NCBI GenBank assembly: GCA_021773075.1
Contig: JAJFKT010000010.1
Span: 310,001 to 374,000, forward strand
Reading direction: 5' to 3'
Source: Woeseiaceae bacterium
Lineage (GTDB): Bacteria; Pseudomonadota; Gammaproteobacteria; Steroidobacterales; Woeseiaceae
Length of the DNA stretch: 64,000 bases
Under the pieces are notes generated by a model, which searched no databases, was not told the DNA's origin, and saw nothing but the letters and a program-made list of their open reading frames with translations. The number at the start of each line of letters is the position of its first letter. The stretch's first letter is position 1. Positions 42,727 through 51,709 of this stretch are shown in pieces. The position numbers and the translations under genes are program-made.

Positions 42727-44969
42727 ATTACAGGAATTTACAGGCTTGGGCAGTTCTGCTGGTCAGCGCACTAATCACCATCGGTTGCGCGTCCACGAGC
42801 TTATACGCGCCACAGGAGGTCGCGACGCAGTCGGAGCCTGAGAATCTTCCGCCATCACGATCTTCTGATGACGGCGGGTTTGAGGAAGTTGTGGTAGCCG
42901 GTAATCGGCGGAACGAGCGCGGACGGAGTGACCAAGAACGCATGCAATCTACTAGATCTGCGACGACTCCGTCATTACCTAGCGCAGAAGCGATCGGCAT
43001 TACCGGATATGTCAATAATAGTGCTCTACAGGCTGGAGCAGATGGCATCGATGCATTTCTCGCGAAGGTGGGTGACGAGGAGCTTTGGATAATTTCGAAA
43101 GCTGACGTCGCGGATCCTGCTACAAACAATGACGAGCCAGGCACCGGCGCCATGATGGCGACCTTCGAGCAAAAGGAAGTGCCACTGCCACTCAAGCATA
43201 CGGATGTATCGGCACGCATTGCTGGCTACATCAGTACAGTCAATGTACGGCAGCAGTTCGAGAATCCCTACGACAGCAAGATCGAAGCGGTTTACATGTT
43301 CCCGTTGCCCGAAAAAGCGGCGATATCCGAATTCCTGATGATAATCGGTGAGCGCAAGATTCGCGGCATTCTTCGCGAAAAGGAAGAGGCAAAACAAATA
43401 TACGAGGCAGCACGTTCGCAGGGTTATCAGGCAAGCCTGCTCGTACAACATCGACCGAATATTTTCGAACAGAAAGTCGCGAATATCGAGCCTGGAAAAT
43501 CGATCAATGTCGACATCAAGTACTTCCATACGCTGGCCTACAACGATGGCTGGTATTCATTCATATTCCCGACGGTGGTTGGACCGCGCTACAACCCACC
43601 ACATTCCACAGACCCGATCAGCGCGTTGCCGCGAACGGACTCATCGTCGGTGACCGGCGTTCGCTATCTCAAGCCAACAGAACGCTCGGGACACGACATC
43701 AGTATCGAGGTCAGTGTTGATGCAGGCGTCAAGATTGAAGAATTACGCTCGACACACAAGATTATTGCCGAACGTACTGACTCAAATCAGGCATCCGTTT
43801 CGCTGGCGGCCGAGGCGACGCTTCCAAATCGCGATTTCATTTTGGATTTTCGCGTCGCGGGCGAAACAATGAAATCGAATCTGCTGACCTACGTTGACCC
43901 TGAGACGCAACAGGGCTACTTCACTATGATGTTATATCCGCCCGAGGCAACCGATGTCATTGCGCGCCGAAAGATGGAGATGGTCTTTGTTATCGACTCG
44001 TCCGGATCGATGAGCGGTACACCAATGGCGCAAGCCAAAGATGCAGTTGAGTCCGCCCTCGATAATCTGCAAGAAGGTGATACGTTCCAGATCATTCGAT
44101 TCTCCGACAATGCAAGCCAATTCGGCCGCGATCCGGTTCCTGCGACCAGGGACAATATTGTGCGAGCCAAACGCTACCTGGCCAACCTGCACGGCGGTGG
44201 GGGCACTCGAATGATTGAAGGCATTCGGGCCGCTCTGAATTTTCCGCACGATCCATCGCGATTTCGATTTGTTTCCTTCTTAACGGACGGCTACATCGGC
44301 AATGAAGTCGAAATACTCGCGGAGATTCATCAACACATCGGCGCGGCAAGAATCTTTAGTTTTGGCGTTGGCAGTTCAGTCAACAGGTACTTAATGGAAA
44401 GTATGGCCAAGGTCGGGAAGGGTGCGGTTGCCTATCTCGGGCCGCAGGATTCCGGCTCTGAGATCATGTCCGACTTCTTTCGTCGCATTAGTCATCCGGC
44501 CCTCACTGATGTTCAGATTGACTGGGGTGGTATGGCGGTCAGTGATGTCTATCCCTCAACCTTGCCCGATCTGTTCGTCGGCAGGCCACTGGTGGTGACC
44601 GGATTATTTACAGGAGCGCCAAGCTCTATCGCAGTGCTCGGGCACGGCAGCGAAGGCGAACGTCGTCAGGCGATCAAGAGCGACTCGGGTTCAGAAGGCG
44701 CATCATCGCTCGCGAAAATATGGGCGAGATTGCGGGTCGAAGATCTTGACCACCGGCGGAGCATCGGTGGCGACCCGGACGGCGAATTTGCGACGGCCAT
44801 TCGAGAGACGGCGCTGCGCTATCAGTTGATGTCAGAATATACGTCGTTCGTTGCGGTCGACAGCTCTAAACGCACGGCGGGCGATCATGGCACGACCGTC
44901 CATCAAGCGGTGCCAGTACCCGCCGGTGTCAAATACGAAACTACGATTGGCCAGGAGGGCTCGCAATGA
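42723..44969 (+). CDS. VIT and VWA domain lipoprotein
   Basis: A 748-residue predicted lipoprotein (lipobox ITIGC, Cys22). A low-complexity segment includes FEEVVVAGNRRN, similar to the TonB-box signature of TonB-dependent receptors. A VIT domain follows (about 155-290; VNVRQQFENPYDSKIEAVYM, PLPEKAAI), then a VWA domain (about 415-590) with an intact MIDAS motif DSSGSMSG and a downstream FLTDGYIGNE. The C-terminal third is unassigned. VIT-VWA proteins resemble inter-alpha-trypsin inhibitor heavy chains and bind proteins through a metal ion (family knowledge). Coupled to both neighbours by ATGA. Confidence 0.87.
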   Translation: MNYRNLQAWAVLLVSALITIGCASTSLYAPQEVATQSEPENLPPSRSSDDGGFEEVVVAGNRRNERGRSDQERMQSTRSATTPSLPSAEAIGITGYVNNSALQAGADGIDAFLAKVGDEELWIISKADVADPATNNDEPGTGAMMATFEQKEVPLPLKHTDVSARIAGYISTVNVRQQFENPYDSKIEAVYMFPLPEKAAISEFLMIIGERKIRGILREKEEAKQIYEAARSQGYQASLLVQHRPNIFEQKVANIEPGKSINVDIKYFHTLAYNDGWYSFIFPTVVGPRYNPPHSTDPISALPRTDSSSVTGVRYLKPTERSGHDISIEVSVDAGVKIEELRSTHKIIAERTDSNQASVSLAAEATLPNRDFILDFRVAGETMKSNLLTYVDPETQQGYFTMMLYPPEATDVIARRKMEMVFVIDSSGSMSGTPMAQAKDAVESALDNLQEGDTFQIIRFSDNASQFGRDPVPATRDNIVRAKRYLANLHGGGGTRMIEGIRAALNFPHDPSRFRFVSFLTDGYIGNEVEILAEIHQHIGAARIFSFGVGSSVNRYLMESMAKVGKGAVAYLGPQDSGSEIMSDFFRRISHPALTDVQIDWGGMAVSDVYPSTLPDLFVGRPLVVTGLFTGAPSSIAVLGHGSEGERRQAIKSDSGSEGASSLAKIWARLRVEDLDHRRSIGGDPDGEFATAIRETALRYQLMSEYTSFVAVDSSKRTAGDHGTTVHQAVPVPAGVKYETTIGQEGSQ

Positions 44970-45766
44970 TCACACAGAGACTTCAGGTTTGCCTTTCAAT
45001 AATGGGTCTACTCGTCGCAGGCGGCTGCGCACAACACTACGTTACGCCGGGTGCTGCGCTTGAACTGACTGAGATCACAGACAAGGATCTGCAGCACTAT
45101 TTCCAGCGCCAGCCGGCAGCGTCATTCCCGGCCAGTATCGCCGTGGTTCGGGTACAGGACTCGGGCTACTACCACCGGGGAAATCGCGATCGTGGTCGTT
45201 ATGCCATTGTCAGTACACGCGATCTCGAATCGGATGAAGCCTACGAAAAAATACAGAAGTTGACGCACGTCCGCGGCGTCGCGCCAATTGGCCGAATGTT
45301 GGTTCCCGCCAATGCCAACGGGATCAAAGAGCTTCGTGTTGGAGCAGCCCAGCTTCAGGCTGATATGGTCCTTGTTTATTCAGTTGATACTTCGTTCGCG
45401 GTGGATGGTAAACAATACGGACCACTCAGTGCGATATCGCTGGGCTTGCTCAAGAACAGGAATGCACATGTCACTGCGACGGTCGCTGGTTTGTTGGTAG
45501 ATGTTAGAACCGGATTCATATACGGCAGTGCCGAGGCTTCAAGTTCGCAAGAAAAGAAAACGTCAATCTGGGCATCGCGGCTTGCGATCGACACTGCACG
45601 CATCGCAGCGGAACAAGTCGCATTTGATGAGTTTGTGGACGAGTTCGGAGATCTTTGGAACGGCGTTATCCAAACGCATACGAGAACAGCCCTTGTGAAT
45701 CCCGCGCAATCCAGTGCAAACTCACCGACCGGCCGGAGCTACCACACGGTTACCTTTGAGGATTGA
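44966..45766 (+). CDS. Hypothetical lipoprotein of the ECF operon
   Basis: A 266-residue lipoprotein (VAGGC lipobox, Cys21). The mature part has strand-rich blocks such as SFPASIAVVRVQDSGY, QADMVLVYSVDTSF and VAGLLVDVRTGFIYGSAEAS, which resemble lipoproteins of the GNA1162/rhombotarget-lipoprotein type (weak, by pattern). Since a GlyGly-CTERM-like protein lies next to this operon, that resemblance is worth checking. Function unknown. Confidence 0.72.
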   Translation: MITQRLQVCLSIMGLLVAGGCAQHYVTPGAALELTEITDKDLQHYFQRQPAASFPASIAVVRVQDSGYYHRGNRDRGRYAIVSTRDLESDEAYEKIQKLTHVRGVAPIGRMLVPANANGIKELRVGAAQLQADMVLVYSVDTSFAVDGKQYGPLSAISLGLLKNRNAHVTATVAGLLVDVRTGFIYGSAEASSSQEKKTSIWASRLAIDTARIAAEQVAFDEFVDEFGDLWNGVIQTHTRTALVNPAQSSANSPTGRSYHTVTFED

Positions 45767-45770
45767 CATC

Positions 45771-46205
45771 ATGAACGAGAAGGCTGCGAATGCCATACAT
45801 TGGAGTTTTTGGGCGATTGCAGTGTTTGCGCTTGTCTGGAACGTTCTGGGTAGCGTTAATTACATGATGCAGACGAATCTGGACATGGTGGCGTCATTAC
45901 CTGATACGCATCGTGCGATTATCGAAGGTAGACCAGCCTGGGCAACTGGCGGGTTTGCGATATCCGTTTTCATTGGTGCGCTCGGCGGCTTACTGCTTCT
46001 ACTTCGAAAGCCCGTTGCCTTTTATCTGTTTGTCGCATCCTTGCTCGGAACAGCCATCACAGTCATCCACACCATTGACGTTGCCAACTCGGTGATCAGG
46101 TTCAGCGTTGCCGAGATAGCGATAATGATCTTATCGCCCGTCGTCGTCGCAGCGTTTATGGTTTGGTATTCGAGACGTGCGCAAAGCATCGGATGGACCC
46201 GCTAG
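45771..46205 (+). CDS. Four-helix membrane protein
   Basis: A 144-residue protein with membrane segments at about 10-27, 60-79, 85-104 and 115-135. An extracytoplasmic loop with DTHRAIIEGRPAWATG lies between helices 1 and 2, typical of small DUF membrane proteins described as sugar transporter-like in annotation; I would not assign transport. ATG 45771 is 4 nt after the lipoprotein stop, so it closes the ECF operon. Confidence 0.72.
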   Translation: MNEKAANAIHWSFWAIAVFALVWNVLGSVNYMMQTNLDMVASLPDTHRAIIEGRPAWATGGFAISVFIGALGGLLLLLRKPVAFYLFVASLLGTAITVIHTIDVANSVIRFSVAEIAIMILSPVVVAAFMVWYSRRAQSIGWTR

Positions 46206-46208
46206 TTT

Positions 46209-46520
46209 CTAAGACTCACGTGCGTCGAGGATCGCTTTGATCAGGTCCTCTGGTACATCCTCCGGGATTGATGCGCCCGATTCTGACATAACAGCTTCGG
46301 CAATTTCCATTGTCCGGCGATAGGCCGCCAGGTACTCGCGGCACTCTCGGCAAAGTCCCAAATGCCACTCAAAGATCGACCGTTGTTTGGCGGGCAACTC
46401 ATCTTCCAGATAGCTGATCAGGAAGTCTTCGAATTCCTTACAAGTGATCATGTGACGCATGCGCTTGAGAAAATAGCCTTTAAGTCGACGCCGAAAACCA
46501 CCGGGACGTGCTGCATTCAT
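46209..46520 (-). CDS. Zinc-binding anti-sigma factor, system 2
   Basis: A 103-residue soluble protein. MITCKEFEDFLISYLEDELP then FEWHLGLCRECREYL gives the HxxxCxxC zinc-finger anti-sigma (zf-HC2/ZAS) pattern. No membrane helix, so it is a cytoplasmic sensor-type anti-sigma. It overlaps the ECF sigma gene by 4 nt, which supports pairing. The N terminus is basic (RPGGFRRRLKGYFLKRMRH). Confidence 0.88.
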   Translation of the reverse strand: MNAARPGGFRRRLKGYFLKRMRHMITCKEFEDFLISYLEDELPAKQRSIFEWHLGLCRECREYLAAYRRTMEIAEAVMSESGASIPEDVPEDLIKAILDARES

Positions 46521-47116
46521 AGTTTGGCACCTCCACGAAGAATGGGTTCAATCAATTTCTTAAGTGCAGCTCGTGCTCGATGTAACCTCACTTTTACATT
46601 CGCTTCGGTAATATCGAGAGTCTTAGCGACTTCCCGGGTGTCATACCCTTCGACGTCTCGAAGCAGCAAAAGGATACGGTATGTGTCAGGCAGCGTATCA
46701 ATACAATCATGCAAGAGCTCTCTGGTCTCTTCATTTTCAACAACTTCAGCAACTTCCGGAAGCCGCGACCAGGGCATCTCGATGCGACAGTCATACAGAT
46801 CGAATTCCGGCTGCAGGTCGTCAACCGACTTCTCAGCTTGCCGTTTGATCTGTCGAATTTTGTCCAGCGCAGTGTTGACGGTAATTCGATGCAACCAGGT
46901 TTTGTGGCTGGATCGTCCCTCAAATTTGGCGAGGCCGCGAAAAGCCGCCATAAATGAATCCTGCACGACATCTTCAGCATATCCGCGATCTCGTAACAGT
47001 CGCTCGGCCAACGCGAGCATCCAGCCGATATTGTCACGGACCATAGCCTCCACATCGGCCTCGTTAGCGGGATCGCCGGGCGTGAAGTCTCTGGATTTTG
47101 GATCGTCGTTGGACAT
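46517..47116 (-). CDS. ECF sigma factor, system 2
   Basis: A 199-residue ECF sigma factor of RpoE-like type: region 2 ALAERLLRDRGYAEDVVQDS with FMAAFRGLAKFEGRSSHKTW, region 4 LPDTYRILLLLRDVEGYDTR followed by EVAKTLDITEANVKVRLHRA. ATG 47116 (SNDDPKSRDF) is chosen; a TTG at 47221 would add a cysteine-containing, unconserved stretch. Paired with the zinc anti-sigma downstream. Divergent from the 47303-49598 genes, which may be its targets (inference). Confidence 0.92.
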   Translation of the reverse strand: MSNDDPKSRDFTPGDPANEADVEAMVRDNIGWMLALAERLLRDRGYAEDVVQDSFMAAFRGLAKFEGRSSHKTWLHRITVNTALDKIRQIKRQAEKSVDDLQPEFDLYDCRIEMPWSRLPEVAEVVENEETRELLHDCIDTLPDTYRILLLLRDVEGYDTREVAKTLDITEANVKVRLHRARAALKKLIEPILRGGAKL

Positions 47117-47212
47117 CGGGCCGTCATCATTCAACAAAAAGCAAATTGGGCAGAAACAGTTAGCGTCGAAAGGAGTGCTAACGAATGCAGTTCTTCGTAT
47201 TCTGGCACCGAG

Positions 47213-47226
47213 TGTAACCAATTACA
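47213..47226. promoter_or_regulatory. Short inverted repeat in divergent ECF promoter region
   Basis: TGTAA-CCAA-TTACA, 5-bp perfect arms, between the divergent ECF sigma (47116) and the 47303 gene. Possible operator; short enough to be chance. Confidence 0.3.
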
Positions 47227-47302
47227 GGCTGGAAACGTCTACTAATCTCATTGGCACAGACGTAATTGGCGCGGGGGCCACCATTCAAAAAGGCAAAACA
47301 CA

Positions 47303-47947
47303 ATGACAAAATCAATTGCCATTACGACCGGTCTGGTTGGTCTATTGGGCGCGGTACTGACGGGAGCCGGAGAATTCATTCTGCATTTCGATGCGCTCGC
47401 GCGCTTCGGTTCCGAGTTTGAATTTTTTGCAGGCATAACGAACGAACGGACATCACTCGGGCATTTCGTCGGCGTGCTAGGTGCGCCCCTGTATCTTGTC
47501 GGTGGCTGGCATATCTATTTAATGTTGCGACCGGCGAGTCCGAGTTGGTCGCTTGCGGCATTCTTCATTACCGCATATGGATTCGCCGTAGGTGCCGTTT
47601 GGATTGGATCAAGGGCGAGCATCAGTGCACTCATCAACACGCCGATGACGCCCGATATTGAGCAGCTGATCGGATTGTACGACTTCCGCTACGAGACGTT
47701 GTTGCAAGTTATTCGTATCGCAGTTCTGATTCTGTCAGTTATCTACATTTGGCTTACATTGAGCGGACGTAGTCATTACCCAAAATGGATGGCTGCACTT
47801 AACCCGATTCTGTTGATCGTCGGGAGTTTCATCGTTTATGCGATCGCACCGGCAATCGGAAAATATTTGATGCCAATCGCATTGAATGTTGCATTTTTCA
47901 TATTTTTTACAGCGTCAATCATGATCGCTAGAAAGAACGGAGTTTGA
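47303..47947 (+). CDS. Polytopic membrane protein (DUF6796-like)
   Basis: A 214-residue protein with about six membrane helices (7-25, 52-72, 82-103, 135-156, 168-186, 190-207). Extracytoplasmic loops carry GEFILHFDALARFG and TPDIEQLIGLYDFRYE. I recognise the general layout of a conserved unknown membrane family (DUF6796-like), with no known activity. Four nt before the FG-GAP protein gene, so likely an operon. Confidence 0.72.
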   Translation: MTKSIAITTGLVGLLGAVLTGAGEFILHFDALARFGSEFEFFAGITNERTSLGHFVGVLGAPLYLVGGWHIYLMLRPASPSWSLAAFFITAYGFAVGAVWIGSRASISALINTPMTPDIEQLIGLYDFRYETLLQVIRIAVLILSVIYIWLTLSGRSHYPKWMAALNPILLIVGSFIVYAIAPAIGKYLMPIALNVAFFIFFTASIMIARKNGV

Positions 47948-47951
47948 ATCA

Positions 47952-49598
47952 ATGAAAATTTTGAAACGGGTGTTTGGCGGGTTGGGGATATTGCTCGTCG
48001 TAGTAGTTGTGTTGCTCGTCGGCATGGGACTTTCTGACTCACGCATTGACTATGACGTCTCGAAAGAGGGCGTTGTAATTCCGACCTTTACGACAGTCGA
48101 GATTCCGTTCGATCAGAGCAACGACTTTTCGAGCGCACATCCATTTGCGGCCGGCGCCATCATCGATATTGATGGTGACGGAACTGAAGAATTATTCCTT
48201 GGTGGTGGGCCCGGTCAGCTGGACGCGCTCCTGAAGTATTCAGATGGCGACTTTCACACAATAAAGGACTCGGCTGGCATCGCGAAAGCGAACGCAGTCG
48301 CAAGTTTCGGGGCGTCGGTCATCGATACCGATGGTGATGGTCGCGATGACCTGATCGTCAGTCGTACCGACGGTGTGTGGTTACACCGCAATCTCGGTGG
48401 CAGGTTCTCTACCGAAAAACTGCCGTTCGCTATTCCCGAAGACACGACACCGATGTCTGTTGCTGTGGCGGATCTGAATCGCGACGGTCACTTTGATCTG
48501 TTCGTTGCCGGCTATATCCGCCTGGATCTGGTGGAAGGTCAGAATATCTTTAACAAAGTCGGTTACGGCGGTAGCAGTCGTCTGTTTATGAATCGGGGCG
48601 ATAATACATTTGATGATGTCACCGAGGCAGCAGGACTGACGTATACACACAATACGTTTATGGGAATATTCGTGGATGTTGATGACGACGGGCTCGAAGA
48701 TCTGGTTGTTGCACATGATACGGGGCAGGTTCGTACCTGGTGCAACATGGGTGACGGCACCTTCGTCAATCATGATAATCCGAATACGGGACAATACAGC
48801 TACCCAATGGGAATCGCCGTTGGCGATTACAATAACGACGGTCGCGTGGACTTTGCGTTTTCGAATGTTGGCAGTACACCGCCAAACTTCATGATTCGCG
48901 GCGACCTCAGAGACGACCAGGTCAGTAACTGGAAGTGGATACTGTTCGAGAACCTCGGTAATTTTGAGTTCAATGACAGCGCTGAGACTGCCAAAATTGC
49001 GGACTACGAATTCTCCTGGGGAATGACTTTTGAGGACTTAAACCTGGACGGGCGGGACGATCTCATCGTCTCGGAGAATTACATCGGCTTACCGCTACAC
49101 AAACCTCCATTTTTACGCGCGCCGGGTCGGCTTCTAATTCAGAATCCTGCCGGCGAGTTTGTGGCAGTTGGAAAAGAAGCGGGCGTGATCAATAAACGCT
49201 ACTCGATTGCGCCGATTTTCGCTGACTTTAATGGTGACGGATATTCGGACCTTGTACACGTTAATCTGGCAGGACGCTCGCAGGCATTCATTAGTAAAGG
49301 CGGCGATGCCGGCTTCCTAAGAGTGAAGCTACCGAATACAGTCGAATCGATAGCGGCCAAAGTACAGGTCACGCTCGACGACGGCAGCACCTTGACGAAA
49401 GATTTCGTATCAGGTGAGGGGCTTGGTTCCGATCCATCGCATGTATTGACCTTTGGTTTGGGAGATCGAACGGCGACGAAAATCAATGTGAAGTTGATCG
49501 ATGGTCGCACGATTGAACAAGAGGCAAATTTGCGAAATACGACGGCCTTTATCGATCTGACTCAGGACGAGTCGGCAGAAGCGAAAATAGTTGATTGA
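47952..49598 (+). CDS. FG-GAP/VCBS repeat protein with ASPIC/UnbV-like end
   Basis: A 548-residue exported protein anchored by an N-terminal helix (about 10-28). Seven or so FG-GAP/calcium-loop repeats form an integrin-alpha-like beta-propeller: DIDGDGTEELFLGG, DTDGDGRDDLIVSR, DLNRDGHFDLFVAG, DVDDDGLEDLVVAH, DYNNDGRVDFAFSN, DLNLDGRDDLIVSE, DFNGDGYSDLVHVN. The C terminus has ASPIC/UnbV-type strands (VTLDDGSTLTKDFVSGEG). Such proteins act in envelope adhesion or binding; ligand unknown. Follows the DUF membrane protein by 4 nt. Confidence 0.88.
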   Translation: MKILKRVFGGLGILLVVVVVLLVGMGLSDSRIDYDVSKEGVVIPTFTTVEIPFDQSNDFSSAHPFAAGAIIDIDGDGTEELFLGGGPGQLDALLKYSDGDFHTIKDSAGIAKANAVASFGASVIDTDGDGRDDLIVSRTDGVWLHRNLGGRFSTEKLPFAIPEDTTPMSVAVADLNRDGHFDLFVAGYIRLDLVEGQNIFNKVGYGGSSRLFMNRGDNTFDDVTEAAGLTYTHNTFMGIFVDVDDDGLEDLVVAHDTGQVRTWCNMGDGTFVNHDNPNTGQYSYPMGIAVGDYNNDGRVDFAFSNVGSTPPNFMIRGDLRDDQVSNWKWILFENLGNFEFNDSAETAKIADYEFSWGMTFEDLNLDGRDDLIVSENYIGLPLHKPPFLRAPGRLLIQNPAGEFVAVGKEAGVINKRYSIAPIFADFNGDGYSDLVHVNLAGRSQAFISKGGDAGFLRVKLPNTVESIAAKVQVTLDDGSTLTKDFVSGEGLGSDPSHVLTFGLGDRTATKINVKLIDGRTIEQEANLRNTTAFIDLTQDESAEAKIVD

Positions 49599-49623
49599 TA
49601 TCGGATGTGAGGTCTGATCTTCT

Positions 49624-50511
49624 CTATCGGGCGCGTGACTCGAGCGCAGTGAGGTTCAGCCTTCCGTCACTGACGGGAGGGCACCAATAGTAAGCGCCTG
49701 TCACTGGTTGCGTGTACTCAAAGAGTGCGTCTTGAACGGCATCTCCCTCACCTGTCATTCGCTTGAGTATTGCCTCGAACGATTCCAATGCATTAACAAA
49801 AGCGACAAACATCAATCCGCCGGACATCTCCTGAGTCCACGGCATCGAACGACGAAGCATAAAGGCGTGCGGATCAACGCTTTTTGCGCCGCTGCGTCTT
49901 ACATGTGCACTTGGAGGAGATTCGGGAAACTCGACGTTGTCGCTCATGCGTCGCCCAATCGAGTCGTCCAATTTATTACGTGGCATTGAGCCAATCACGT
50001 CGAAATCATGGACCCACTGTTGAACGGCCACAAAACTGCTGCCATCCATACCGTCGCCCATACCCTGCTGGGTGGCAACCCCTTCGGCTTCATCGTCCGG
50101 CGGATTTTCGGTGCCGTCGATATAGCCGGTCAGGTCGCGGTTCTCGTCGTATTGGAAGGAATCAACGGTGCTTGTCAGGTCGAAGTAGGGGGCGAGGGCG
50201 TTCACAATTTCCCTCGAGCGGTGAAATAATTCGCCTCGATCTGAGCCGCGCAGCCAGCACCACACATCAGAGGGCGTTGCAGGAATCTCGATACCACGTT
50301 GCGTTTCCGCGTGCATGCTCTTCATGCCAGGTATCTGTGCACCCAGACTTTTTATGAAGGTACTGCCAAGACCAACGACGGTGTTATTAACGTCAATGTG
50401 CGATGCCAAAGCTCTCAATGCTGCTGGCGCATCCGCGTCGGCATTGCATGAGAACGTGAGGTAACGAGCCTGCTTAACAGGGCCGGCAAGAATACCGGGC
50501 TGAGGGTGCAT
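49624..50511 (-). CDS. Dyp-type peroxidase
   Basis: A 295-residue heme peroxidase of the dye-decolourising family. The distal GxxDG motif is TGYIDGTENP, the proximal heme ligand His lies in PPSAHVRRSG, and the conserved distal Arg is in FMLRRSMPW. SSFVAVQQWVHDFD is a further family block. No signal or Tat peptide, so cytoplasmic (YfeX-like) or encapsulin cargo; no encapsulin gene is in the window and no clear cargo tail is seen. Confidence 0.93.
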   Translation of the reverse strand: MHPQPGILAGPVKQARYLTFSCNADADAPAALRALASHIDVNNTVVGLGSTFIKSLGAQIPGMKSMHAETQRGIEIPATPSDVWCWLRGSDRGELFHRSREIVNALAPYFDLTSTVDSFQYDENRDLTGYIDGTENPPDDEAEGVATQQGMGDGMDGSSFVAVQQWVHDFDVIGSMPRNKLDDSIGRRMSDNVEFPESPPSAHVRRSGAKSVDPHAFMLRRSMPWTQEMSGGLMFVAFVNALESFEAILKRMTGEGDAVQDALFEYTQPVTGAYYWCPPVSDGRLNLTALESRAR

Positions 50512-50866
50512 ATTTGTTCCGGTCGTGGTCAGTTCGCCCGATTTTAGCTCAAGTCTTTACGACAAACTACATTCCCACAAGCATATTGGTGTTTCCCCAC
50601 GGCATGGTTTTCGGCGAGGATTCGAGCGTGATTTCGTTGGCCAGACAAAGTAGTGAATGGAAACCTATAGACGGATGCAGTTGCCCGGATGTTAGACTAT
50701 TCAAGAGAAATGGAACGTAAGTTATGACTAATATTCTGTATTCCGGAACCAGAAACGCATCGAGGTGGGTCATGCTTGGAAGTCCCCCCCCGCCAGCAAG
50801 GGAAACAAACCGCTTCCTCGTGCGGACATTGAGATGCGGCGACGTTCGCAACCTGGAGTGACGACA
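50512..50866. other. 355-bp intergenic region without a supported gene
   Basis: Separates the divergent Dyp peroxidase and the 50867 gene. Contains a homopolymer run of nine Cs near 50785 (AGTCCCCCCCCGCC) and a spurious minus-strand frame. No tRNA, terminator hairpin or repeat seen. Confidence 0.4.
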
Positions 50867-51676
50867 ATGCCATTGACTCTGCGACAATTTTGTATGCGGC
50901 TTCGAGAGGTGCAGATGTTGGAGGTTTTTTCGAGCATGGTTTTGTTCGCATGCTTCGTTAACTTTCAGACTGCGTTGGCCGACAATGAAGTGATTGAACT
51001 GTTGCCAGGCGATCCAAGAATCACCGGTGATATCACGAAACCGCACACATCACGTTGGGCAATGACTCGAATATATGACGAAGAGAGTCCAGAACAGCTC
51101 GGCGTGTGGCTCGACCGACATGAGATTGTGGAAATTGAAGGGCGCACGCTTCACAAGTTTCAAACGGACGTTGTCTGGACAACGGGGAGACCGCGACGAG
51201 ATATCGTCTTCTGGGATCAGGATTCAATGGAGACAATATCGGTTGAGTTGGAAAACTACAATAATAAGGGCGGTTGGGCCTACTACGTTTATGACGAAGA
51301 TCACCTAAGCCAGATTTATCGCAGAGAGCCGTTTGGCGAAGTATTTTCGGAAAGTCGCGTCTTGGGAACGCGTGTTTTTGAACCCGGGCATGGACTCGTT
51401 TTTGCGATTTTGTTGAATATTCAGCCGGGACAGAAATTACGATACCCGTATCACCAGCGCTATAGCGATGAGGTGAAAATGATGACGCTTGAAGCTGTGC
51501 GGCGTGAAGAAATTGAGACACGCCATTTCGGTAAAGTAAACACACTGTTGTTCGAGGCGGAACAGGGTTGGAAGTATTGGGCTGTTCGCGAGCCACCGTA
51601 CGTATATCGATTGGACATACCCATTGCGAACAACGGCGTTGATCGATGGGAGCTATTAGAATATATCGTCGAATAG
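50867..51676 (+). CDS. Exported hypothetical protein
   Basis: A 269-residue protein. A signal sequence with arginines (RQFCMRLREVQ) and hydrophobic core (MVLFACFVNFQTALA) starts at ATG 50867; ATG 50915, with GAGAGGTG close upstream, is a real alternative. The mature part is polar and Tyr/Trp-rich (KGGWAYYVYDEDHLSQIYRR; QGWKYWAVREPPYVYRLDIP), without cysteines or known motifs. Not recognised. Followed 33 nt later by a SnoaL-like gene. Confidence 0.65.
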   Translation: MPLTLRQFCMRLREVQMLEVFSSMVLFACFVNFQTALADNEVIELLPGDPRITGDITKPHTSRWAMTRIYDEESPEQLGVWLDRHEIVEIEGRTLHKFQTDVVWTTGRPRRDIVFWDQDSMETISVELENYNNKGGWAYYVYDEDHLSQIYRREPFGEVFSESRVLGTRVFEPGHGLVFAILLNIQPGQKLRYPYHQRYSDEVKMMTLEAVRREEIETRHFGKVNTLLFEAEQGWKYWAVREPPYVYRLDIPIANNGVDRWELLEYIVE

Positions 51677-51709
51677 TGTCGTCAACGTCGGGTGCGACAG
51701 GAGATTTGA

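Noticed and set aside
46362-47306. A 314-codon plus-strand frame
   Set aside because: It is antisense to the well-supported ECF sigma and zinc anti-sigma genes, low-complexity (Ser/Arg-rich), and has no recognisable domain.
50567-51046. A 159-codon minus-strand frame over the 50.5-51.0 kb gap
   Set aside because: Overlaps the start of the exported protein gene at 50867, lacks a ribosome site and known features.
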